Positions 6,140 through 11,534 of a stretch of DNA of 11,534 bases are shown here, in pieces. The position numbers were made by a program, and so were the translations under genes. Location of the stretch: the NCBI GenBank assembly GCA_023425285.1, contig JAFACY010000033.1, positions 1 to 11,534 of the forward strand, written 5' to 3'. Within the stretch, counting starts at the first letter, position 1. Every line of letters starts with the position of its first letter. The notes beneath the pieces were generated by a model. It ran no database searches. It was not told the origin of the DNA and saw only the letters and a program-made list of their open reading frames with translations. The stretch is from Bacillota bacterium. Its GTDB lineage: Bacteria; Bacillota; Clostridia; Tissierellales; Sedimentibacteraceae.

Positions 6140-7215
6140 TGGTTGGAGCAAAAGAAAATAAAAACAGCAGTTTCAAGGATATAGTAAATAAAATCGGATT
6201 ACCTACTTTAATTATAGGTGTTTTCTGGGTAATATTGCTTATTATCGGGAGCAGTGTGGGTATTTCCATGAAGACACTTGTCAGCGATACTATAAAAAGA
6301 GCCGGAATGAACGGCATTTTAGTTCTTGCTATGGTTCCGTCAATCCAATCAGGCACAGGTCCGAACTTTGCATTACCGGTAGGTATTGTTTGCGGACTGT
6401 TTGCGATGGTATTAGCGATAGAATTTGATTTTGTAGGATTTGGATGGCTGGGGGTATCACTTTTACTGGCTATTATATTTGCGGTTATAGTCGGATATCT
6501 GTACGGAAAGCTTTTAAATGCCGTAAAGGGTTCTGAAATGACAATAGCAACCTACACGGGTTTTTCTGTTTCGGCCTTTATGTGTCTTGCATGGCTGATG
6601 ATTCCGTTTGCAAACAAAAAAATGGGATGGTTCATGGGAAAAGGTCTGAGAGAAACCATACAGCTTGATGCGGTAGGCGGAGCTAATATTTTGAGCAATT
6701 TATGGGCATTTCCTATAGGAGGAGAAAAAGGGATAATAATTCCTACGGGAATGCTTTTAGTATTCTTTTTATGCTGCCTTGTAGTATGGCTGTATTTCAG
6801 ATCTAAGTCAGGTATTGCCATATCTGCCGGAGGTATTAACCCGAGATTTGCACAGGCATCCGGAATTGATATTAACAAAAACAGAATAAAGGCAAATGTA
6901 TTGTCAACAATATTGGGAGCTATAGGTATAATTGTATATTCACAGGGATACGGTTATGCACAGTTGTACAATGCTCCTTTGCTGATGGCTTTCCCGGCGG
7001 TAGCTGCTGTCTTAATAGGCGGTGCGACTGCATCAAGAGCAAAGGTATCACACGTAATAATAGGTGTTTTAATATTTCAGGGACTTCTGACAACAGCATT
7101 GCCTGTTGCCAACCAATTATTTGAAGGTACGGATTTATCAGAAATACTTCGTATGATAATACAAAATGGTATAATCCTTTATGCCTTAACTCAGGTAAAA
7201 GGAGGCGGTAAATAA
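6139..7215 (+). CDS. ABC importer permease 1 (BPD_transp_2 family)
   Basis: This 358-residue integral membrane protein is rich in long hydrophobic stretches (for example near residues 20-42, 50-80, 92-115, 195-220, 255-300 and 305-325), about 8-10 in all. The C-terminal half contains SGIDINKNRIKANVLSTILG (starting at S241) and then a long Gly/Ala-rich stretch with VLIGGATASRAKVSH. This is the cytoplasmic coupling segment and core typical of the branched-chain/ribose/nucleoside type of ABC permease. The start is the ATG in TAATG overlapping the ATPase stop, behind AAGGGAG at 6124-6129. It is paralogous to the next gene. The two should form a heterodimeric pore, as in NupP/NupQ-like importers. 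The transported substrate is not known. Confidence 0.9.
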   Translation: MVGAKENKNSSFKDIVNKIGLPTLIIGVFWVILLIIGSSVGISMKTLVSDTIKRAGMNGILVLAMVPSIQSGTGPNFALPVGIVCGLFAMVLAIEFDFVGFGWLGVSLLLAIIFAVIVGYLYGKLLNAVKGSEMTIATYTGFSVSAFMCLAWLMIPFANKKMGWFMGKGLRETIQLDAVGGANILSNLWAFPIGGEKGIIIPTGMLLVFFLCCLVVWLYFRSKSGIAISAGGINPRFAQASGIDINKNRIKANVLSTILGAIGIIVYSQGYGYAQLYNAPLLMAFPAVAAVLIGGATASRAKVSHVIIGVLIFQGLLTTALPVANQLFEGTDLSEILRMIIQNGIILYALTQVKGGGK

Positions 7216-8513
7216 TGAATAACGTATCAACTCAGGAAAGGTTAAAAGTAAGAGATTCATCGTGGATAGCTGACAATCTGGTTACCATGATATTTATCCT
7301 CTTCACCATTTTTGGATTTATGGTTTCTGACGGTGTAACTGTAAACTATTTTTTAACGGAGCTTTCAAGCAGGTTTTTCAGAAATGCCTTCCTTGTATTG
7401 TCTCTGATTATACCCGTAGTTGCAGGTCTCGGTCTTAACTTCGGTATAGTTGTAGGTGCGATGGCAGGTCAGATTGCGATTGCCATTGTAAGATATTTTA
7501 ACATGGGTGGTGTTTCGGGACTGGCTCTTACATTTTTGATTGCATTCCCTATAGCAGCATTGTTCGGATATTTTACAGGTATATTGTATAACAAAACGAG
7601 AGGACAGGAAATGATAGCCAGCTTGATAGTAGGTTATTTTGCCAATGGTCTTTACCAGTTTCTATTCCTTTTCGCAGTGGGAGTTATAATTAAGGTTCCT
7701 AAAACTCACCCTATGATTAAGCCTGACGGTGTAGGTATAAGAATGACAGTTGACTTAGTACCGGTTAAAGAGGGCGGGCTTAAGTATGCCCTTGACAACA
7801 TCCTTGAGATGCCGTTTATGTGGGCGGTACTGGCAGTTGCTGCAGCCATATTGCTGCTCCAGGTTATCAGATATGTAAGGAACAACAAGAAGCCTACCTT
7901 TACTAAGGGCAACAAAATGATGACTTATGTAAATGTGGCAATATGTCTGGTATTGATAGCGGTGAGTGTGCATGCCATTACCACAAAATCATCATTAATG
8001 ATGGTAAGGAAGGTTCCTGTAATAACGGGTCTTCTGATTATAGGACTGTGTATATTCAGTGAAAAAATCCTCACTACCAAGCTTGGTCAGGATTTCAGAA
8101 GTGTTGGTCAAAGTCAGCATATAGCTGAGGTTTCAGGAGTAAATGTTGACAGAACAAGGCTGATAGCTACAATGACTTCAACAGTTCTGGCAGCATGGGG
8201 TCAGATTATGTATCTGCAGAACATGGGTACACTGAACACCTATGGAGCACATACGCAAATAGGTATGTTCTCGGTTGCGTGTCTGCTGGTTGGAGGAGCA
8301 TCCACTCAGAGAGCTAATATCAGACATGCTATATTGGGTACATTGCTGTTCAACTCCATGTTTATCATGTCGCCTGAAATAGGTAAATCAGTATTCGGAA
8401 ACGCACTGCTCGGAGAATATTTCAGAACCTTCATGGTTTATGGAGTAATCGGTCTGGCATTAGGACTCCATGTATGGAGAACAAACAAAAAATCTAAAAT
8501 AACTCTCGACTAA
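7215..8513 (+). CDS. ABC importer permease 2 (BPD_transp_2 family, longer)
   Basis: This 432-residue polytopic membrane protein aligns by eye with permease 1 in its C-terminal half: VSGVNVDRTRLIATMTSTVL (from V306) and CLLVGGASTQRANIRHAILG match the same blocks there. It is about 75 residues longer. The extra length is in the middle: a polar stretch around residues 155-195 (KVPKTHPMIKPDGVG and onward), then additional hydrophobic segments separated by a basic loop (RYVRNNKKPTFTKGNK). The first part probably faces outside and the basic loop inside. The start overlaps the stop of permease 1 (TAATG at 7213-7217), behind a strong AAAGGAGG (7198-7205). The C-terminus is basic (WRTNKKSK), consistent with a cytoplasmic end. 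It is the last gene of the importer operon and is followed by a hairpin. Confidence 0.9.
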   Translation: MNNVSTQERLKVRDSSWIADNLVTMIFILFTIFGFMVSDGVTVNYFLTELSSRFFRNAFLVLSLIIPVVAGLGLNFGIVVGAMAGQIAIAIVRYFNMGGVSGLALTFLIAFPIAALFGYFTGILYNKTRGQEMIASLIVGYFANGLYQFLFLFAVGVIIKVPKTHPMIKPDGVGIRMTVDLVPVKEGGLKYALDNILEMPFMWAVLAVAAAILLLQVIRYVRNNKKPTFTKGNKMMTYVNVAICLVLIAVSVHAITTKSSLMMVRKVPVITGLLIIGLCIFSEKILTTKLGQDFRSVGQSQHIAEVSGVNVDRTRLIATMTSTVLAAWGQIMYLQNMGTLNTYGAHTQIGMFSVACLLVGGASTQRANIRHAILGTLLFNSMFIMSPEIGKSVFGNALLGEYFRTFMVYGVIGLALGLHVWRTNKKSKITLD

Positions 8514-8548
8514 GGATCTTTGGATTTGCGGTTGAAAAAAATGTAAAG

Positions 8549-8580
8549 GGACTGTCTCAAAATTCATTTTGAAACAGTCC
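8549..8580 (+). terminator. Operon-end hairpin after permease 2
   Basis: GGACTGT (8549-8555) pairs with ACAGTCC (8574-8580). After a C/A mismatch, TCAAAA pairs with TTTTGA around a TTCA loop. The following TTATTGT is a modest U-tract. It is the only terminator-like structure after the importer operon. Its GGGACTGTCTCAAAAT arm resembles a repeat seen at many Firmicutes gene ends and some insertion sequence tips, but no transposase or target duplication is present. Confidence 0.65.
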
Positions 8581-8650
8581 TTATTGTATAATTATCATAT
8601 TTTTATTTTGAAGGATATAATTTAATGAATTGGTGCACCATCTGGATAGA

Positions 8651-8677
8651 CAAAAATTTGCATTAAGCAAATTTTTG
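8651..8677. promoter_or_regulatory. Perfect 11-bp inverted repeat over the tsaD promoter
   Basis: CAAAAATTTGC (8651-8661), spacer ATTAA and GCAAATTTTTG (8667-8677) form a perfect dyad that covers the -35 and most of the promoter spacer. The lack of a U-tract after the dyad and the position over the promoter favour a repressor-binding operator over a terminator. Confidence 0.45.
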
Positions 8678-8686
8678 CTGTATAAT
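8658..8686 (+). promoter_or_regulatory. Putative tsaD promoter
   Basis: TTGCAT (8658-8663), a 17-bp spacer and a consensus TATAAT (8681-8686) would start transcription near 8693, giving a very short leader. AGGAGG at 8701-8706 precedes the ATG at 8712. The -35 is imperfect. Confidence 0.6.
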
Positions 8687-8711
8687 CAGTACGATTGTAC
8701 AGGAGGAAATT

Positions 8712-9731
8712 ATGAAGGATAATGTATTGATACTTGCCATAGAATCTTCATGTGATGAAACAGCATGTTCAATTGTGGAAAACGGAAGAAATGTTCTTTC
8801 AAATATAATATCATCTCAAATAGAAATACATAAGCAGTACGGCGGAGTAGTTCCCGAGGTTGCATCCAGAAAGCATATAGAAAATATAAGCGATGTGGTC
8901 AATGAAGCAATGGAAAAAGCAAATGTGGACTGCAATCAGATAGATGCCGTTGCGGTTACCTACGGTCCGGGACTGGTGGGAGCGCTGCTGGTAGGTGTTA
9001 ACTATGCCAAGGGACTGTCCTATGCATGGAACAAACCGTTGATAGGTGTAAATCACATAGAAGGACACATATGTGCCAATTTTATAGAAAATAAAGAGCT
9101 TGAGCCGCCGTTTGTGTGCCTGGTGGCATCCGGAGGACACACTCATCTGGTTTATGTCGGTGATTACGGCAAATATGAAATTATGGGGAAAACAAGGGAT
9201 GATGCGGCAGGAGAGGCCTTTGACAAGGTTGCCAGAGCCATCGGACTGGGATATCCCGGAGGACCCTTAATAGAAAAAAAAGCAAGAGAAGGAAACCCGG
9301 CGGCGATTAATTTTCCCAGAGCTGTTATAAATGATGACACTTTGGACTTCAGCTTCAGCGGTTTAAAATCGGCAGTACTGAATTATATTCATAACAAGCA
9401 GCAGAAAAACGAGGAAATCATAGTTGAGGATGTGGCTGCAAGCTTTCAGCAGGCAGTGACAGACGTGCTTGTTATGAAAACCATGAAGGCAGCAAGGCTG
9501 AAAGACTGCAAAGTCGTTGCGCTTGCAGGAGGAGTTGCATCAAACAGCAGCTTGAGAGAAGCACTCGAAAATGAATGCAAAAAGAATAACTATGTATTTT
9601 TAAAACCGTCACCAATATTGTGTACAGATAATGCAGCTATGATAGGATGCGCGGCATATTATAAATATTTAAAAGAAGAATTTTCGGAATTGTCGTTAAA
9701 TGCAATTCCAAATCTAAAACTTGCAGATTAA
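8712..9731 (+). CDS. tsaD: TsaD, tRNA N6-threonylcarbamoyladenosine (t6A37) transferase subunit
   Basis: This 339-residue protein has the usual length for bacterial TsaD (formerly Gcp/YgjD; YdiE in Bacillus). With TsaB and TsaE it transfers the threonylcarbamoyl group made by TsaC onto A37 of tRNAs that read ANN codons, in the cytoplasm. It has the ASKHA-fold opening AIESSCDETACSIV and the metal-binding HIEGH (His115 and His119). Other family blocks follow in order: SGGHTHLV (GGH at 141-143), DDAAGEAFDKVAR, GYPGGPLIE, FSFSGLKSAV, AGGVASNSSLRE and CTDNAAMIG, with Asp306 as the third metal ligand. Nothing is missing. It starts at an ATG 5 nt after AGGAGG, has its own likely promoter, and is followed by tandem terminators. 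It converges on an ABC-F gene. As I recall, ydiE and ydiF are also near each other in Bacillus subtilis. Confidence 0.97.
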   Translation: MKDNVLILAIESSCDETACSIVENGRNVLSNIISSQIEIHKQYGGVVPEVASRKHIENISDVVNEAMEKANVDCNQIDAVAVTYGPGLVGALLVGVNYAKGLSYAWNKPLIGVNHIEGHICANFIENKELEPPFVCLVASGGHTHLVYVGDYGKYEIMGKTRDDAAGEAFDKVARAIGLGYPGGPLIEKKAREGNPAAINFPRAVINDDTLDFSFSGLKSAVLNYIHNKQQKNEEIIVEDVAASFQQAVTDVLVMKTMKAARLKDCKVVALAGGVASNSSLREALENECKKNNYVFLKPSPILCTDNAAMIGCAAYYKYLKEEFSELSLNAIPNLKLAD

Positions 9732-9752
9732 TTAACAGTAAACATTAAAAAA

Positions 9753-9786
9753 AGTATCAACAGCTGTGGATAAAGCTGTTGATACT
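9753..9786 (-). terminator. Intrinsic terminator of the ABC-F gene (minus strand)
   Basis: AGTATCAACAGCT (9753-9765) and AGCTGTTGATACT (9774-9786) form a perfect 13-bp stem around an 8-nt loop. On the minus strand the stem runs into a stretch of seven U (complement of the A-run 9747-9753). It would also fold in the tsaD mRNA, but without a U-tract on that side. Confidence 0.85.
9765..9773 (-). other. DnaA box 1, perfect TTATCCACA
   Basis: TGTGGATAA on the plus strand is the exact reverse complement of the bacterial DnaA-box consensus TTATCCACA. It lies in the loop, plus one stem base, of the minus-strand terminator. Confidence 0.55.
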
Positions 9787-9802
9787 GATATTGCAGTGTT
9801 GA

Positions 9803-9841
9803 GTTATCCACACCTTTTCAACAAAGGGTGGATAACTTTTT
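9803..9841 (+). terminator. Intrinsic terminator of tsaD (plus strand)
   Basis: GTTATCCAC (9803-9811), a bulged A, and CCTTT pair with AAAGG (9823-9827) and GTGGATAAC (9828-9836) around loop TCAAC. TTTTTATTT follows directly, and its first bases overlap the stop codon of the convergent ABC-F gene. Confidence 0.88.
9804..9812 (+). other. DnaA box 2, perfect TTATCCACA
   Basis: This is an exact TTATCCACA on the plus strand, 30 bp after box 1 and in opposite orientation. A third, inverted 8/9 match (TTATCCACC, minus strand, 9835-9827) follows; as the other arm of the same hairpin it is not independent evidence. Confidence 0.55.
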
Positions 9842-11534
9842 ATTTATTATCTAAAATTTCTGTCCATTCATTATAATATTGCTCCAGTTCATTTTTGAGT
9901 ATGTTTATTTTTTCATTTATGCTCATAACTAAAACATTGTCATCGTATGTCGAAGGTTGACATAATGCAAGTTCTAATTCAGATATTTTATTTTCATGCA
10001 TTTCTATCATTTCTTCAAGCTTCTTGATTGATTTTTCCCGCTTTTGCCTGTCTCTTATCTGTTCCCGTTCCTTTTTCTTTTCCGCATTTAATTGTGTCTT
10101 AGTCTTTGTTTCAATTATTTCATCGTCGTTTTCTTCAAGCTCTGCCTTTTTCTGCAAATAATAATCGTAATTGCCTAAGTACTGGAAAACTCCTTCGGAG
10201 GACATATCATAAATATTGTTTGCTATTTTATTAAGAAAATATCTGTCGTGGGAAACGACCAGGATCGTACCGTCATAATTTAAAAGTGCATCCTCCAGCA
10301 TTTCCTTTGAGTCTATGTCCAGATGATTTGTGGGCTCATCCATCAATAAAAAATTAGAATTTGACGTCATCAGCTTCAATAATGACAACCGACTTTTTTC
10401 TCCGCCGCTCAGATCCCCTATTATTTTATATAAATCATCTCCGGTAAATAAGAATTGAGCCAGCATTGTACGTATATCATAATAATTCAAATCGGGATTG
10501 ATGTCCCATATTTCATCTATAACCGTATTTTCATCATCGAGACTTGTTTGTTCCTGATCGTAATAGCCTGTGTTCACATAGTGTCCCGTTTCAATGGAGC
10601 CGTCAAAATTATGCAGCTTATTTGCCACAACTTTTAAAAGCGTTGATTTTCCTATTCCGTTGGGACCGATTATACCGGCTCTGTCACCCTTGTAAATGTT
10701 CATATTTACATTTTTAAAAACATTGTATTCATCGTAGCTTACAGATAAGTTTTCAACCTTTAACACATCTTTTCCGCTTTTAACCTTGGGAGTAAAATGC
10801 AGCTTGACCTTTTTGGCATCAGTCTGAGGACGATCCATCTTTTTAATTTTGTCGAGTGCTTTCTGCCTGCTGAATGCCTGGCGTATATTTCGTTTACTGC
10901 CGTAAGCATGGAGGCGTCGTATCATTTCCTCCTGCTTTTCGATTTCTCTTTCATATTCATCATACTGCTTCATTTTCAGCTCAAGCTCCTGCTTTCTTTT
11001 TTTCATGAACTCGGTATAATTACCGTTGTACGAGCTTAATTTTTTATTTTCCAAAAGAAGTATTCTGTCAACTGTGTTGTCCAGGAAGTATCTGTCGTGA
11101 GATATGATTATGGCTGCGCCGCCAAAGCTTTTTATATACTTTTCCAGCCATGAAATTGCGTCGATATCCAAATGGTTTGTAGGCTCATCAAGCAGCAATA
11201 TATCTGCTTTTTCCAGTAATAGTCTTGCGAGCATAACTCTGCTCTTCTGACCGCCGCTTAAAAGGTTGATGGGCTTATCAAATTCACTTTCGGAAAACCC
11301 CAGACCCTTAAGAACTCCACGTATAAGGCTTTTAAATCCGTAGCCGTCGGATTCTTCAAATTGTTCACTCAGCTTGGCATATGTGCGCATTAAAGCTTCG
11401 AGCTCATCCTGATTGTCATTTTCCGTAAAATCGCTTATTTTATGTGACAGAAGGCTGAGCTCCTGTTCTATTTTTATAACATCACTAAAAATATTCAGCA
11501 TTTCATCCATGATGCTCATGCTGCTGTCAATTTT
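9840..11534 (-). CDS. ABC-F family ATPase, YdiF-like (N-terminus outside window)
   Basis: The frame runs unbroken to the window edge, so the 564 visible residues lack the NBD1 Walker A. The ATG at 11519 is internal. Visible NBD1 parts are signature LSGGQ (92-96), Walker B LLLDEPTNHLD (DE at 116-117) and His146 in SHDRYF. A long charged interdomain linker (about 165-245), rich in Lys/Glu and including RNIRQAFSRQKALDKI, is the ABC-F hallmark that reaches toward P-site tRNA. NBD2 has Walker A GPNGIGKST (290-298), signature LSGGE (375-379), Walker B LLMDEPTNHLD (DE at 399-400) and His429. A C-terminal coiled-coil extension (about 460-564) follows. There are no membrane segments. ABC-F proteins act on ribosomes, as translation factors for stalled complexes or as antibiotic-protection factors. 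Position next to tsaD and the C-terminal extension suggest the YdiF/Uup-like housekeeping type over a resistance type, but this is inference. Confidence 0.93.
   Translation of the reverse strand, partial: KIDSSMSIMDEMLNIFSDVIKIEQELSLLSHKISDFTENDNQDELEALMRTYAKLSEQFEESDGYGFKSLIRGVLKGLGFSESEFDKPINLLSGGQKSRVMLARLLLEKADILLLDEPTNHLDIDAISWLEKYIKSFGGAAIIISHDRYFLDNTVDRILLLENKKLSSYNGNYTEFMKKRKQELELKMKQYDEYEREIEKQEEMIRRLHAYGSKRNIRQAFSRQKALDKIKKMDRPQTDAKKVKLHFTPKVKSGKDVLKVENLSVSYDEYNVFKNVNMNIYKGDRAGIIGPNGIGKSTLLKVVANKLHNFDGSIETGHYVNTGYYDQEQTSLDDENTVIDEIWDINPDLNYYDIRTMLAQFLFTGDDLYKIIGDLSGGEKSRLSLLKLMTSNSNFLLMDEPTNHLDIDSKEMLEDALLNYDGTILVVSHDRYFLNKIANNIYDMSSEGVFQYLGNYDYYLQKKAELEENDDEIIETKTKTQLNAEKKKEREQIRDRQKREKSIKKLEEMIEMHENKISELELALCQPSTYDDNVLVMSINEKINILKNELEQYYNEWTEILDNK

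Noticed and set aside
8811..9146. 111-residue minus-strand reading frame inside tsaD
   Set aside because: Lies entirely antisense to conserved TsaD motifs and has no ribosome binding site.

Overview
The window looks like chromosomal DNA from a low-GC Gram-positive anaerobe, probably a member of the Clostridia or Tissierellia. The reasons are an AddA-type (not RecB-type) recombination nuclease, strong AGGAGG ribosome binding sites, A+T-rich intergenic DNA, intrinsic terminators with U-tracts, and a tsaD/ABC-F neighbourhood of the Firmicutes kind. There is no sign of phage, transposase, CRISPR, rRNA or tRNA.

Layout. (1) 1-1591, plus: the C-terminal 529 residues of AddA, entering from outside the window. 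(2) 1591-1622: a hairpin shared as a terminator by addA and the convergent gene after it. (3) 1610-2434, minus: a protein of unknown function that appears to start at an ATT codon behind a near-perfect extended Shine-Dalgarno. (4) 2565-2879, plus: a small, highly charged, helical protein of unknown function, divergent from (3). (5) 2880-3216: A+T-rich DNA with several hairpins and palindromes, ending in a perfect-consensus sigma-A promoter. (6) 3217-8513, plus: a four-gene ABC importer operon. It encodes a DUF3798-type solute-binding lipoprotein, a double-NBD ATPase of the RbsA type and two BPD_transp_2 permeases. The last three genes are translationally coupled (TAATG overlaps), and an attenuator-like terminator separates the lipoprotein gene from the ATPase gene. 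(7) 8712-9731, plus: tsaD, for the essential tRNA t6A modification, with its own promoter overlaid by an 11-bp inverted repeat. (8) 9753-9841: two back-to-back terminators carrying two perfect DnaA boxes and one 8/9 box. (9) 9840-11534, minus: an ABC-F ATPase, truncated at its N-terminus by the window edge.

How the genes work together. The importer is the one clear multi-gene system. The lipoprotein should capture an unknown solute outside the membrane, the two different permeases should form a heterodimeric channel, and the ATPase should supply both NBDs. The promoter, the internal terminator and the coupled downstream genes suggest excess binding protein over transporter. The substrate cannot be read from the sequence; this is the best candidate here for an undescribed system. 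AddA, TsaD and the ABC-F protein are housekeeping or translation-associated genes. The two unknown genes at 1610-2879 form a divergent pair and may be related in function, but that is inference only.
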